In this document: positions 48,758 through 62,800 of the stretch, piece by piece
Layout: each line of letters starts with the position of its first letter
How positions within the stretch are numbered: the stretch's first letter is position 1
NCBI GenBank assembly: GCA_022835595.1
Contig: BQUP01000002.1
Span: forward strand, 2,590,534-2,654,533
Length of the DNA: 64,000 nucleotides
Direction: 5' to 3'
DNA from: Cystobasidium ongulense
Taxonomy: Eukaryota > Basidiomycota > Cystobasidiomycetes > Cystobasidiales > Cystobasidiaceae
Notes under the pieces: model-generated
Told to the model about the DNA's origin: nothing
Database searches by the model: none
What the model saw: the letters and a program-made list of their open reading frames with translations, nothing else
Program-made: the position numbers and the translations under genes

Positions 48758-51700
48758 GTGCTGGCGGGTCAAGTCACTTGCTTGATCATGGGCACCAGCG
48801 ATCCCGCTTTTCCATATGCCGCCAATAACGCATACGGTCGCTACACCATGGCCGGCGCAGGACCGTCACCCCAGACCACAAATCAGAATCTAGCACCACA
48901 GTCCTACACGTCTCCTCTCATCAACTTTCAGCGCCAAGCTCTTCCGGATCTCGCACACGCAGTCTCTTCCGCCACATATGCGTCAGCTCGGGCGGGTCTT
49001 TCAAACGGCAATGCGTCGGTCGCTTCATACATGTCTTCGCAGTCCATCACAACAGGAGCGGGAGAAACATATACTTCTTCGTCGACTTCTCATCTTGTGA
49101 AGCCCGAGTACCCAGATATCACGACAAACCAAATCGGACTATCAAGCGGCGGCAGCAATGGCGTGTATCAACCAGCAGTTACACAACATGCATCAATACG
49201 GGAGTTGTCTCGCTCTCCTGATCAGAATGACATAGGACATGAAAGCGCCACATCAAGCAGAGATAGCAACCGCAAGCCTAGTACGACCCCAAATGGTAAG
49301 AATGCCAAAGCCGCTTCTCAAACATCAACGCAACAATATCAAAGCAACAATGCTGAATCAGCGGATGATAGCGATGCAGGTAGAAATGGAAGTGCTAATG
49401 GAAGGAAACAGAAGTTGACCAGAATACATCAAGCGTGTATTAATTGTGGCGCAAAGAAACAGAAATGTACAGGTGGAAATCCTTGTGACTCGTGCAAGAG
49501 CAATGCTCTGCAGTGTGCTTACAAGGCAAGTAGAAAGAGGTGAGTTCTCTCTGCATCTAGTGGTATCGAATCACATAGATAGATTCGTAGCTGAACCTGC
49601 TTGTCACCATTCTTTTGCAGAGGACCACCGAAAGGCAGCAAGCGCGTCAAGAGAGGTTCGAACGAGACGGAAGACTCTAATGTACGTTCAAAGAAGCAGA
49701 AAGTCATAGTCATTGAGAGCAAAAAGGATGCAGAAGCTAGCGCAATGTCAGACCGGCAATCCGCTTCAAAACGACAGACTATTCGACCGCAACCTCCAAG
49801 CGAAGCGCAAAAGATAGGCACAGCGTCCAATCATACCTTGCATCCACCTACGTCTGCTCCACTACACGAAGACACGGGGCATGCTACAAATTATCAGCAG
49901 ATACAATTCCCTGCCGTCCCAACGCTGAACACTGCACCGCACATTTTCACGGCAAATTCAGCATCTCGGCCGCATTATGACCACGTTCCCTTCGCTCAAA
50001 TGCCCTCGTCGAATCCTTTACTTTCAACTGCATTAGGTTCACCGTCATTCCAGCCTCATGCTATCTCATTACCACCTTACGACCCTGGCTTCGCGGACGC
50101 CTCGAGCGGCACAATCAACTCACACCATCAAATGCAAAATCTGAGTCAGTCTCGAACACTATCATCTTATAATGGCTCACATCAAGCAGAAGAGCCCAGG
50201 TCACAGTCCGCCATGTCTTCACTTTCTTTTCAACATCCTTCGACGAGCAGCCTGTTGCATAACCAGTCTGCACAGAGAAGCGACACAACGTCACAAACAA
50301 CAGTGCCTTCAACAACAGTGACTGCACCACCCTACGAACATCGACAACAATCGCCTTTCATTGATGGCTCAGATGCATCAGAGGGGCGAATGCTCCTGGT
50401 TGAAAGTGCAGCTGCGGCTCGCAGGGGAGAGGGCGAGGCTCCCGAAGACGATGATCACGTAACGGAACACTACCGCGGTGCTTCAAGCGGTATTCCTAGT
50501 CTTCACGCACTAAGACACAAGTCGGATGACGGACCGGCACATCTACATAAGCGAGCGAGGGCGTATAGTATGTCAGCCTCGTCTCAACTACGACCTGGCC
50601 ATATAGACTATTACGGTAGTACATCGCCTGAATACTCGAGGAATGTCGTTGGATATGGTGATTCGTTGAGAACACAGGCGGACGAAAGGGGAGTGTTCGT
50701 AGAGGATGAAAGAGATCATTTTACTCTACCCCCGATTCGACTGCTGTCTTCTCATTCCGGTGGTGAAGGGCTTGGTAGTCCAAATTTCCCGGTCCATGTG
50801 CCGAAAGGCTTGTTCGACCGACTCATTTCGTAAGTCTATATCCGGCCTGCAATTCAATTGTATAAATGTTGACGTCAATGTCTAGATACTACTTCGCTAT
50901 CTCGCATCATTCATGTCCGATCATATACAAGCCTGACATCGATATTGCCAGCATACAAACACAGCTGCCCCAGAGATTACTAGACGGGATGTGCTGTTTG
51001 GCAGCTCGCTTTTTGGAAAATGACGACTTAACGGCGTACCTACCGCACCTGCGAGGCGCGGGTGCTGCACGACTCAAGCTGTCGCGAGAGCAGAGTAAGC
51101 AAATTTCTAATATCCATTGTAGACGGACTGTATACTGATCTTGATATGCGACAGTCGAACAGCATTACTATGACCGAGCACGCAAGCAAATCCAAGATGA
51201 CGATTATCGCTCAAGTATTCCGACTGTACAGGCATTGCTCCTCTTGGCGAAGCGCGATACCGGATGCGGCCGTTCGCTGCACTGCTGGCACCTTGTAGGT
51301 TCAGCCACACGGATGGTTGTTGATCTCGGCATGCATAGAAAAGCTGCTCTGGTTCTGCGAGCGAAGGACACTACCTACGGACAGATCGAAACGCGTCGGC
51401 GGACGTTTTGGCAGGCTTATATCATGGACAAGCACACCGCTGCTTCTCTCGGTCGTCCCGTTTTTCTGCGCGAAGAGGATATCGATGTCCTCTTGCCTTC
51501 GGAGGTCGCGCCTGACGAGTTTGACAGATGGGTCGGTCGTTATCCTCAAGGGTGTTCTCCTCCAGAAAATCGAGCAATAAGTACGCACAACGCTTTCGCT
51601 CGCCTATCAATCGTACTGCAAAGTATCATCAACGATGTCTACTCCACTCGGGCCCGCAAGCAACATTTTGAGAAGCATCCTACCACTGGTGAACTCACGT

Positions 51701-53041
51701 GTTACGTCGTCTTGAGAGAGCTACATGGTCAGCTTCAGTCATGGAGATCCTCGCTGCCAAATCATCTAGCTTGGATACCAGAAGCCAAATGCTCGACGCC
51801 ACCCCCACACCAACTGCTTTTGCACGCTGTAAGTGCCACGAAATATATCGGTTTACCGTCTAATGCGACTGACAACACCTGCCACAGTTTTATCATACTT
51901 GCATGCTTTTGCTCTTTCGTCCTGTGGTGCCTGTTAGCAACCAGTTTATCGACAAGCATGGCGTGCCTCGACCACATGATGTTTGTACGCAGGCGGCAGA
52001 TGCTGTGTGAGTAACATGCGAGTTTAGAAACCAGCTGTACGAAGCTGACGCCCCTCACGCGACAGTATGCAAATTATGGCCGTCTACGAGTCTACATATG
52101 GTCTGAAGAGGATCTCTTCGAGTACCGCCGTCTACTATATCTTTACAGCTGCTACTATATAGTGAGTCAAGCGAAGCTGTCAGCGCAAAGATATGTTACT
52201 AACTCGTGGTCATAGCGTGGGTAATTCCTCTAGTCTGGATCCGGCCATCGCTCAGGAAGCCAATACAGGCTTACAGAAGGTAGGTTGCACGATATCAGCT
52301 CCGAGTGAAGACCGCTTGTTAACTTTGGCTCTCTAGTGCACGGACCTGCTTGAACACCTGAGCGAGACTTGCAGCACTGCATCTCAGCATCGACAAATCT
52401 TGCTAGACATCACGCGACTGAGCTCAACAAAGCTGCGTTCGCGAGACGACGCGGAGAATCTTTTGTCTTCTCGAGTTCCGTCGCATGCACAGAACGCCGC
52501 ATTCATCGCCGCGACTTCGTCTACCGACGCGTCCGCTGCGAACGTACAAAACTCTTCGACTGGCGTAAACTCGACGAGCACGACTGAGCAGATTCAGAAC
52601 ACTGCTTCCTCAAATAATGGGATAGTGGTGGATGTACCGACTGTATCCACCACAAACTTGCATAACTCGATGTTGCCGCAGAATCAAGACCAGATCAACC
52701 CTCAAACCGCAGCTGCACCTACTTATACCTATCAGCAGCAGCAAATTCCTACGCAGGTCAACGGACTTGCACCGTATAGCAATCCTTTCATGACTCAAGC
52801 GCAACCCTCGAGTTTCTTAAGCGGATCCAATGGCTTCGCTTCCACGTTTGATTTTGGCAACGATGCAATGTCGATGCCATTCTCACTGAACCCAAGCACA
52901 AATCAAGCAGACCTGGCCTTCTGGAGAGAGATGCCTATAGGAGAAGATGCAGGAGAATGGGGCTTCTTCACAGATCAATACGCCAATACATTATTGAGCT
53001 CGCTGCCTAATTTCTCGGATACTTATGACTCTCATCTCTAA
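48758..53041 (+). CDS. Zn2Cys6 fungal transcription factor
   Basis: Exons 48758-49539, 49621-50829, 50886-51094, 51155-51828, 51888-52006, 52066-52161, 52216-52279 and 52337-53041 give 1285 aa; an in-frame ATG at 48788 is a likely alternative start. The DNA-binding cluster has all six Cys with C-x2-C-x6-C-x5-C-x2-C-x6-C spacing (Cys ~227, 230, 237, 243, 246, 253). It is followed by a basic linker (GPPKGSKRVKRG) that should be a nuclear localisation signal. The fungal_trans middle region is clear (LLLAKRDTGCGRSLHCWHL, GSATRMVVDLGMHRKA, RRRTFWQAYIMDKHTAASLG, RPVFLREEDIDVLLP). The flanks are Ser/Gln-rich and disordered. The regulated pathway is not evident. Confidence 0.9.
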
Positions 53042-53444
53042 TAAGCACGCGAGCCTATCATGGGCGCGGATGAGTACGAATAGCCTGACTCGCCGTCCTC
53101 AATGTGCCATAAATGTTTGGAATAGCAATATCAGCTTCTACAGTAGCTGAACATGTATCTCTAGCATATGTGACTCGTCAGTACCGACATGAAGTAAATG
53201 TGATCACTGTATCCACGGCGCGAGATAGACCGAGGCTCATCGAATATTGTCGGAGTCATGATGGCCTCTGTCGCAACTTCTGTGCTACTAGGATACCCGT
53301 GCTGCTGGTGGCAAATGGCTCTAGTGATCGACTTTCGCGAGCAGCCAGCAGCTTGCCTTTGCGTCGATAGGCTTCACCGCGACAAGGCAGGCGATAGTCA
53401 CAGCTTGTACGCACAAGGCTTCTTGCCTTGAAGCTGGATGCGAC
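53042..53444. promoter_or_regulatory. intergenic region upstream of gtr2
   Basis: 403 bp between a stop codon and the gtr2 start; it should hold the gtr2 promoter. Nothing else was seen. Confidence 0.4.
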
Positions 53445-55035
53445 ATGGCCAATCCTCGGGCCCGCGTTTGTCTCCTCCTCGGTCCGAAAAAGTAGGCTTG
53501 GGTGAATGCCCAAATAGGCACAAAGGTCGACCGAACCATGGTGTGTTGCATGGCAAGAGCTAATCTGCGGCACGTGTCATTGCATCCTACTACTCTGATA
53601 GGTCCGGCAAGACTTCTATCTTGAATGTAGTGCTCGATGACATCGAACCGAACTCGACTCTCTACAACGAGCCGACAAGGGTACCCTGGACGAAACGGTT
53701 CAAGTGGGTAGCGCGCGTAGTAGTCTATAAACGCACTTATCGGCTTTCGAATTTCATTCCTTGCTGATAATCACTCCTCCATCAGTACGTTCTTAGACTT
53801 TGAGTTCTGGGACCTACCAGGTGGCCGATACGATGTGGAGCACCTGGAGAACCTGGACTTGCAGACCGTAGGGGCATGTGTGTTCGTGATTGATGCCCAG
53901 GTAGGCGAATTAGCAAGAAGACCAAAGCACCGATACCGCAACTGAATTTTCGAATCTAGGCTATCCAAGGTGACAACACCGATCAAGCGAGAAAGTAGGC
54001 AGTTCCCGTCGGAATTTACCTTGACAGTCCTAGTAGTTGACTGTTATCTCTAACTGAAGAATGGCTCATGCCATATTCAAGATACATGAGCTGAACCAAT
54101 CGACGAGCTTTGAGATTTTCATACACAAAGTGGACGGAATGAGCGATACGTATCGCTTGGGTGCGTGCCGCTCGGCCAGAGCTTTATGAAGGAGGCGCCG
54201 CCTAACCTCTACTCTATGCTGCAGACGTACAGCAAGATCTCTTCAATCGGATACGGGACGAGCTCAATGATTTGGCCGACATGGAGTTTGCGACGTCTAG
54301 CGATTACGTCTTTCCAGTCATTAATTATCACTTTACCTCGATCTACCAAGCTTCGGTGTATGATGCCTTGTCCAAGGTAGTGTCTCGGCTCATGCCATGC
54401 CAAGGTGCTCTTGAAAGACTCCTTGACATGCTGGTCCAAGTGAGGATGACATACACTACGTCTAAGGGGTAATCCAACTGACACGTATCCGCAGAACTCG
54501 AATTTTGACAAAGCCTACCTGTTCGACCTGGCTTCGAAACTCTACTTCGCGACAGACTCAACTCCAGGCGACGCGGCACTGCACGAACTCTGTACCGAAT
54601 ATACGGATCTACATTGGGAGATGGATCAGATATATGGGTGGGAACAACGAACCCTCCAGCATACACTTTGAGGCTGACAAAACTTATTTCCCAAATACAG
54701 TGACGATGATGATCTAGAAAACTCGTCGCATCTGATAAACGGTAAGAAACGACGCGAAAGTGCATCCAAGATTCGTCCAGCATCTAGTGGCTACGTTAGC
54801 CTTTCGAACGGTTTTGCGATCGCTCATTGGGAACTATCAAAGTGCGTCGGGAGTGGGCGTCAACTCACACAGGCTTGCTCTGCTCTGCTAACAATCGTAT
54901 CGCTGCAGGGACATCGCTCTTGTGGTGCGGCTGAGTACTGTACTTCTGAACCAAGCCAATCCGTCTATCGAGTACAACGTTGGCCACTTCCGCGATGCGA
55001 TTCGGCAGATTCGAGAATTAGAGATGTCGCGTTGA
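53445..55035 (+). CDS. gtr2: Rag-family GTPase Gtr2 (RagC/D-like)
   Basis: Subunit of the Gtr1-Gtr2 heterodimer that signals amino acids to TORC1 at the vacuole. Nine small exons: 53445-53491, 53602-53703, 53786-53900, 53960-53994, 54060-54160, 54225-54439, 54495-54637, 54701-54841 and 54909-55035. They join to 341 aa, the same length as yeast Gtr2. The P-loop GPKKSGKTS (Gly13 to Thr20) is built across the first intron. EFWDLPGG is switch II, FVIDAQ follows, and FIHKVDGMSD holds the HKVD guanine motif of Rag GTPases. The C-terminal roadblock part includes KAYLFDLASKLYFATDSTP. No lipidation motif is present, as expected. Gtr1 would be elsewhere. Confidence 0.92.
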
Positions 55036-55483
55036 TTGTAGAGACACTTGCAAATTTGGAACGTTAGAAGTCAGTATAGTCTTGTTCTATCCTTTAGTCT
55101 CGTTGGTGAAGGTGTATATAAAATTGAACGAAGGAACGCAGCATATTCTTAAAACGATTGCACCTGTTGGTATCAATATCTGACAAGCTTATGGAAGTTA
55201 AGGGTGAATTCTGCTTTCAATTACACGGTATACTACTACTGCCGAAAATATGCTAAATGAGAGGCGGAAAGAAAGTCTAAAAATGTGATGGGTATCCGAG
55301 CCTGCCGCTTTGCAGCGACTCGATCTGGTGTAGATTCGAGAGGAGTTTTGGGCTTTTCGAAGCCCAACCTGTGAGCTACGAACTAAGGCTTGGGGTATGT
55401 TCTAAGGAGGGTCTAAATTTTCGGGCCGGAGATCTCAAAGGGGAACCAAGAAGTCTTGCATGTCTTGTCATAAGGACACGTAT
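55036..55483. other. convergent spacer gtr2 / Whi5-like gene
   Basis: 448 bp between stop codons. No gene was seen. Confidence 0.4.
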
Positions 55484-58400
55484 CTACCAGCCTGAGCCAA
55501 ACTCTTGATCCAGAGTAACGCCTTGAGAAGTCATCATGGTATAAGGGTCAAATTGCATAGCTGCAGGATTGTATTCAAAAGGTTGAGCTAGCTGGTGAGC
55601 CGCAGCAGTAGCAGTATGCATATCTGTCGGTTGTCCAGCTGAATTATACATCTGCTGTTGTTGTGTAGGTGCAAAAGTATTCTGATCGTGCATTCCAGGA
55701 TAAGTATGTTGAACGGCAAAAGGGTTGCTCTGATCTTGTTGTTGAAGTGTTCCCATCTGACTCTGACTTTTACTCATTTCAGAACCATTCATACCACTTC
55801 CTGTAGAAGTTTGGGAATGATTGCTGATGGAATCTCGGTGTGCTTGCTGCTGCTGCTGCTGCAGTTGCTGTTGTTGCTGATTCTGCTGTTGTTGTTGCTG
55901 CGCATGCGCATTTCGTTGTTGTTGCTGTGATGAAGTATCTTCATTTCCAAATAGCTTTCGTCCCTTAACTTGGCTAAGATCACCACCTCCCAAAGCAGTA
56001 TTGCCCACTTTCTTACTAGGCTGTTGAGGAGAAGGAGAAGCAGCTAAATATAGCATGAGCTCAGCTGCAGTCTCCCTTTCTGGCCCGCCACCATTGGCAG
56101 TACCAGGTCTAGTGTTCGCTTGCTGGTGCTGTTGACGATGTTGTCCATTTGCCATATGAGCAGCTACGATTTGAGCAGCTTGGGCGTTTTGATGAGTCGA
56201 GTAATTAGTATCTACAGAAGAAGACTCTTGACTTCCTCCATTTGAGCTACTTGCGTTCAAGAGGGATGGATCGAGTGGAGGAGGTTGAGAGCTGGTAAAA
56301 GTAGACATATCAGAAGGGGCATGTGAGATTGCACTTTGACTCCTCATCATTGTGAGATGCGTAGGCTGTGGCGGAGGTTGTCGAGAGGGAAGACCTTGCA
56401 TGCTCATGGTATGTCCCATTTGAGTAGAAGCTCCAGCTTGGGCTTGAGGAGCATTGTTTTGATTTCTAAAGCCAGTAGACATGTTCAAAGGCGACATCTG
56501 ACTTCCATAAACAGTTTGCTGCTGGATCTGCTGCTGTTGCTGTTGTTGAGGATACGATGGAGAGAGGTGAGGTTGATGAGGATCACCAAAACTGAATACG
56601 TTCATCCCGTTTGCTATTGATCCGGCATATTCCGTCCCGTAGCCATTCACAGCTAGCATTGACTGCTGGGAATGGTGCAGTTGAGGTGCAGTATGAGGGT
56701 GTTGCATCATATGAGATGACGGTTGAGCATGCTGAGGAGTTTGCAGAATGTGCGGTTGTTGATTATATACTACATATCCATAATCAGGCTGTTGACCAGT
56801 TTGAGGTGATTGAAAAGCGTATAGAGCTTGTTGTTGTTGTTGCTGAGGTTGTTGAATTAGCTGACCTTGTTGAGAAAGTTGCTGCATCATTCCAGTGGAA
56901 ACGGTGGCATTAGGATTGAACTGCATTTGAGCAACCCCTCCAACACTCGATCCAGAAGACGAAGCAAGACCGAGATTGGAAGGGTGATGAGGCATGTATT
57001 GATGATGAGAATGATGAGATGAAGCGATTGTATGTGGTGCAGTCTGCATCATCTGTGCGCTTGGCCGACGAGGGGTCGTTTGAACCGTAGAAGTTGCGGC
57101 TCGTACCGTTCCTCCCGAGGATGATCCAGCCGGAGAAACGCTGCTCCCTTGAGTTGGTATAGCGTAACCTTGTGGACTTTGTTGCTGCATATTACCGTAT
57201 GGTGATGAATGCATCTGACCTTGTTGCTGGGAGGAGGAGTCTTGGGGTGTACCATAAGGCCTCTGCTGGCCTGGCTTCAAACGGACTGGCGAAGTGAGGG
57301 AGGCGGTGTTCTGACCATTGAGATAAGCCTGAGGGCTAGGATGGGGAGCTGAGAAAGCGTTGCTGCTGTTCGCAGGCTGAGAAGCTGGCGATAGAGGATT
57401 GGCAGACGCGCCTCCGATACCTGATAGGATAGCACGTGACTGATGCCAGAGTGTATTCTGCGAGATCTTTCGCTTGTGACCTAAGTGAGCGGCGTTGAGG
57501 ACTGCAGAGGACGAGGTTGATGAAGAGGCGGAAGTAGGTGGAGGTGGAGGAGAGCCTTCTTCGTGTATCGTAGCATGCTGTCTCTTGCTGGATGATTTGG
57601 GCTGATGGGATTCACGTCGCTGACGTTTATTTCCACGAGAAGTAGTCGCGGGTGTGGCGAATTCATCTTCATTATTTGCACTACTTGCAATAGGAGAGGA
57701 GAAAGTAGTGGTTGTAGGAGGTGCAGAGAGCGGTCCTGATGCTGGGATGGTGATGTTACTGTCGCTTCTGGGTCGCGCGCTGGCAGGACGGGGATTGCAG
57801 TCGAGCGAGGAAGTCGAAGCTGTGAGTGATGGTCGCGTCGTTGCAGGACGTGAGGGCGGGGCCGCAGCAACAGAAGGCATGGGAGAGGCTGAGGACATCA
57901 TGTTTCTTGTAGATGGAATAACAGATGGTGACTCCGTTTGAGAGTGCGTTTCCATCTGCAAAGTCGAAGATGTATTCGCCGACCGAGCTTGCCGCGTTGA
58001 TGGAGTTGGAGTGGCAGCAGAGGTCGTTGAAGCCACGCCGGTCAAAGGCTTTATGGGCGACAGTAGGGCGTCCTCCTGACCATTCAGCGAGCTATGAAGC
58101 TGTTCTTGATGGCCAGCTGATCTTTCGAGCCAGTTTGCAGTTGAGCCATTCGCATTCGAGGTATTCGACGCGCCGGCTGCTGCTACTGAAACCGACGCTT
58201 GCTTCTTCCTGGCGGACGACGAGGAGGACGAGGCATGGCTGGCGTCAAGAGCGTCTTCTCCAAGGTCTACGCTCGAGGAAGTCGTATCGCTGGCCGTGTT
58301 CTGCGAATGAGCTGCCTCGATGCGCTCAAAGCGGACGCCTTCCCAGCCGCGTCCCACCTTGAAGAGCGCGAGCTCGAGTCGACTTTTCAGCGCGCGGGTG

Positions 58401-58666
58401 GTCTGCAGCGACTAAAGCATCAGCGCGGTACCCCAAGCTTGTCCATCCAATGGACCACTATGCACCTTGGCCAGCTCTGCTCTCTCCCTCGCACTGCGCG
58501 TCTTGCCAGTCGCGGTTGGCTTCTTGAGCTTCTTCTGTCGGCGGGCCATGGCAGCAGCTTCTTCTTCGCCGGACGAGGCAGCAGCAATGTGCTGGTCACC
58601 TTCAGCATCATCACCATCTTGCGAATGTCTCCTCTGCCCACGCGTGCTTGCTCTTCTGCTCTCCAT
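55484..58666 (-). CDS. Whi5/Nrm1-like G1/S transcription repressor (polyGln-rich)
   Basis: Two exons, 58666-58466 and 58402-55484, give 1039 aa; an ATG at 58549 (MARRQKKLKK) is an alternative start. The conserved stretch TTRALKSRLELALFKVGRGW appears only when the first 63-nt intron is removed. Far downstream lies RETAAELMLYLAASPSPQQP, which resembles the GTB motif (Whi5 domain) of fungal Whi5, Nrm1 and Whi7. Nearly all else is low complexity: Ser, Gln, His and Asn runs, with polyGln tracts near 55840-55930, 56520 and 56830, and many SP/TP sites that could be Cdk targets. In yeast Whi5 binds SBF and blocks Start until Cdk phosphorylates it. The role here is inferred from two short motifs, and the protein is much longer than Whi5 (295 aa). 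Confidence 0.65.
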
Positions 58667-59896
58667 GCTGCTGCGAGTGCTGCAACGGCGGCGGCGACTG
58701 AGTGGATGTGGTGCAAAAGCAGAGAAAAGAACGACGCGTCCGAGAAGTGCGATCAATCAGCAGTAAAAGATCGAAGAGACAAGGAAGCTTCTGCTGTCCT
58801 GCTCTTGCTCTGGTCCATACGACACTTGGCACTTCAGCCTGCTCTCCGTCCTGCTGCTGCTGGCCTGGACGCAGGCTCTGCCAGTCCAGCTGCCACTATG
58901 CGCGAAACTGCCAGCAATAGGGAGACGCTGACAACTAGAAAGACCGTCAATGGTCCCAGAACAGCACCTTTTCTCCCTCATGCTGTTGTCCACACAGCCT
59001 AGACAAGCCAGCTAGATCTTGTCTGCTACTTTCCTCCCCTACTCTTCGGCTAGCATAAACCTGATAGCCAGACAGCTATCTGAACGGACAAGGAAAAAGC
59101 CCAAATGCAAAGAGCTTCGACACTGGGCATTGCCCGACAAGAGAGTTAAACGCCCCTACTCTGTTCTCTCATTGTACCTAATCGCATGTGTGCATCCATC
59201 CCAATCCAGTCCTCGCACCATATCTTGTTGTTTTTTTTCTTCCTGCATTTTACTCTACATCATCAAATGCTTCCAAAACGCGGGGCTCCGCATCTCCGGG
59301 TGCACGTGCAGCTGCTGACTTTCCACAAATAATCTGCTTTGTCATGGGATAAAGGTACTGCATAGCACCTCCACCCGAAGTCGTTCTTCAACCACCTCCA
59401 CTTCATTGTAGTTCAGGCGAGAAAGTCTCCAAACATCCGGTCAACGATGCCTCCTTTTGATTTACACTGATAATGAGTACAATCAAGCCCAAAAGATAGT
59501 TCATATCTTATTATACCCAGAATTGACTTGATGTATATTTGCTCTATGTTGCTACATTCATGTGACCTCTGCTTGGCTTTATTATACGCAACAACAGTCG
59601 TGAACTTGACTACTTCTAAGTGAAAATCGAACTACTACTGCTACTTACTACTTCACTGCCACATGTGAGAACCACATCTTGATACATAGCTGCACATGCA
59701 TGTTTGAGATTGAATTGCTAGTAAATGAAATCTTGCTAATAAGGCAAATTGCTAATTGAAAAGGCGAAGTTTGGTGGGAAAGCCTTGGGCGTTGTGCTGC
59801 TATTGCTTAAATCATATCGACGGCTGTTGATCCTCCTCGAGTGCGCATGTGGGTTTTTTATTCTTTCCTAGGATCCAATACTCTGGGCTTGAAAGC
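58667..59896. promoter_or_regulatory. upstream region of the Whi5-like gene
   Basis: 1.23 kb with only chance frames. It includes a T-rich tract (about 59227-59240). It separates the Whi5-like start from the top3 stop. Confidence 0.4.
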
Positions 59897-62800
59897 TCAG
59901 TAATCACCATAATCCTCTCCATCTCCAGGGAAACCATCGTATCCCCCTTCATTATCACCATCATCTGCCCATGCAGGAGCAGCGGCTTTCTTTTTTCTAC
60001 CTCCTGCTCCACCACCACCACCAGCAGCTGTGATACCACTTTTACCTCTTCTAGAAGTACTAGTGCCTCTCCTAGTAGCACCGCCACGTCCTCTTGATGA
60101 TGTTTTGCCTCCACCTCTTTTGGATCCTCCACCACGACTGTTATTTGTGCTATTATAAGTGTTATTCTGACCATATCCGCTGTCGTCTGAATTACAATTG
60201 GTAGATAAATGACCTGTGCAGTTTCACATTGTAATCAGTTGAAGTTGTCAAGACAGCAGAGAGGCAGCTATTATGCTGTCAACAATAGCCTCACCTGGTT
60301 CTCCACATTTGAAGCAGGTATAATTCGTACCACTTCCACTGGCTCCTGCAGATCTACCGCCTTTGTTGTTGTTATTAGAATAAGACTGCTGTCCATAACC
60401 ATTTGAAGTGTTTCCTTTCTGTGGACAATCTCTTGACCAATGATCGGTAGAGCCGCACTACGGACACAAACAGCAGGAAAGAGGATCAGCGGAATGACAA
60501 CAACGCCCTTTTCCTGAGAAATTTCAACACTCACAGTGAAGCATTCTCCCCCTCCACCACCGCCGCCCCCGTTATTGCCGCCTCCGTTTCCACGTTCAGG
60601 CTTTCCTTGAGGACACGCATTAGCCCAATGGTCGCTTCCTCCGCACTGCAAATATTGCAACATCAGTGACCGACTGAGAACGGCGAGAGAGCAGTAGAAA
60701 CAACCATGCGCACATTGAAGCAGCCTCCACTTCCATTGTTACCAGCACCTCCCATGACCGAGACGCCTACAGTTGGTTTGTTCTTCTTCGACGCATTCGA
60801 GTACGAGCCATAATTATTGTTGGTAGTGAGTGGGACAGCCCCTTCTTCCGCCCATTCAAAACTATTTGAGAAGAGATAGAACGATTTCAGCATGCATATT
60901 GAGTTACGGGAAATCCAAGTGGGGAAATAAAATACAAGCGACATTTGGTAGAGGAGACTTTTGAGCAGGTGTAAAAAGTTCTGCCTTGATTTTCGCCCTG
61001 CATCAGAAAGGCATCCCATCAGCAGCTTATCCAAGAATGATTGAAGCCGTTTTATTTTCTTACCTCCTTGCTGCATATGCGAGCTGCAGCTACCAGATCG
61101 CATTGGCATCGAGGAACTTGTTGTATTTCCGTTCCTCCGACCTGCAAGAAAGGGAAACAAGCCTGAATTAGTATCAAAGGTCTAGATGTTGCAAGCATAA
61201 AATGACGACCTACGATGTTAGCTGCCGTTCGTTTCTTCGGTATTGTTCGATTATATCCTCCTCCGGCGCCGCCAGCCGCAGCATTGCTGCCATTATCGTC
61301 TTGCCATTCGAAGAAGCCACATCCTTCATCGCGTTGTTTCGGACAAGCCCAGAACTTCCTTCCAGTGTTAGGTCCCTCTTTGAAAACAGTACGCTCGACA
61401 GCTTCTTGCTGGCAACCACAACGCGGACCTGTTTAAACCAAAGTCAGTCCGCCTCGCCGCATGTTTAGACCGGAATGACTAACCTGTAGAATTACCACCT
61501 TGGTTCTCGTCATTCTCGTCGGCTTTCGGAAAGGATCTTCCAGTATTTCTAGATGGTCCAGCATCACCCCCGCGTCCGCCACGAGTAGCAGCAGCTGCGC
61601 CTCGAGGGGGAGCAGGAGCTCTGGCTGCAGGCGGGCGAGCGACAGCAGAAGCTGCTCCACCTCTTCCGCCTCTTCCGCCACGTGCACCGCCTCTTCCTCG
61701 ACCAGCCGGAGGGCCTCCTCCCCCATTTCCGTCGTCGTCATCGTCATCATCGTTATCGTTAGGATAGTGGTGACCGCCGACGCCGCCATTACCATTCCCT
61801 CCGCCATTCCCTCCTGCAGCCGGAGCACCAGCATTACCATCACCTTCTACGAATAATCGAACGGAGTCGATAAGCGTCTGGATCTGCTGCTTTGTCTTCA
61901 TATACACTTCCTTGTACTCTTCGATTGTTTCGTTCAGTACGTCTGCTTTCGTGCGCTGGCCAGCACATATCAATGCCATTCGTTGTTCGGTCTGTATGGA
62001 TGATAACGGTACAATCAGCAGGCAGTCATAGCGGTCGTTGCTTCGGATAACATACCTCGGCTCGGAGATGTGGCTTGCTCAGAGACTTGTCGAAACCTAT
62101 ACGGTTGTACCCCTCAACCAGTCCTATACCGAGTGTAGAGGGCACTAAATAGTCTTTTCCACCTTGTTTCTGACGCATAACATATTCTCTATCGATGATT
62201 TTAGAGATGTGCTCAGCAATGGTGGCATCGGTCCCTAGAATTTCCCATAAAGCAAATTCAGCGCAACCTTGGTGGGGCGGCTCCTTAAGCCAACACCTAC
62301 CGATTCCATTCTTGTCCATTAAAGACACCAAATCTGCTTCGGTGAGGAGACTTGGAGCTGATGTCTTTCCTTCTTTCATCTCGCATACCGATGGTATGAA
62401 GCGCTCATTCACTTGGAAGGGAGGGAGGTGCATTCCTTCCCACTTGTCATATGGGAAGACCTCTAGGTAGTTTCTTTGATGAACAATGAGACCTAAAAGA
62501 ACAGAAGCTTAGTTGGCTGAAAGTGGTAAACTGCCTTACGGACAGGCTTACCAGAAGCACGGAACTCTTCTTCAGCAATGACAATGTCGACTTCAGTCTT
62601 CGCTCCAGTAGCGTTTTTCGAGCACATTGCGAGATAACGTCTGGTGATATATTCATAGACCCTCTTTTCGTCGCCTTGAAGGTTGCCAGCATGCTGAACT
62701 GGATGAATAGGTGGATGTGCTTTATCGTTCTTTCTTCCTCCTCTGGGACGCTCGTATCCTCCGCCTTGCACGAGCATTGTTGCAAATTGACCCCACGCAC

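Noticed and set aside
58199-59002. 267-codon plus-strand frame
   Set aside because: It is the complement of the Whi5-like N-terminal exons, and its Ser/Leu-rich reading follows from the GC-rich coding strand.
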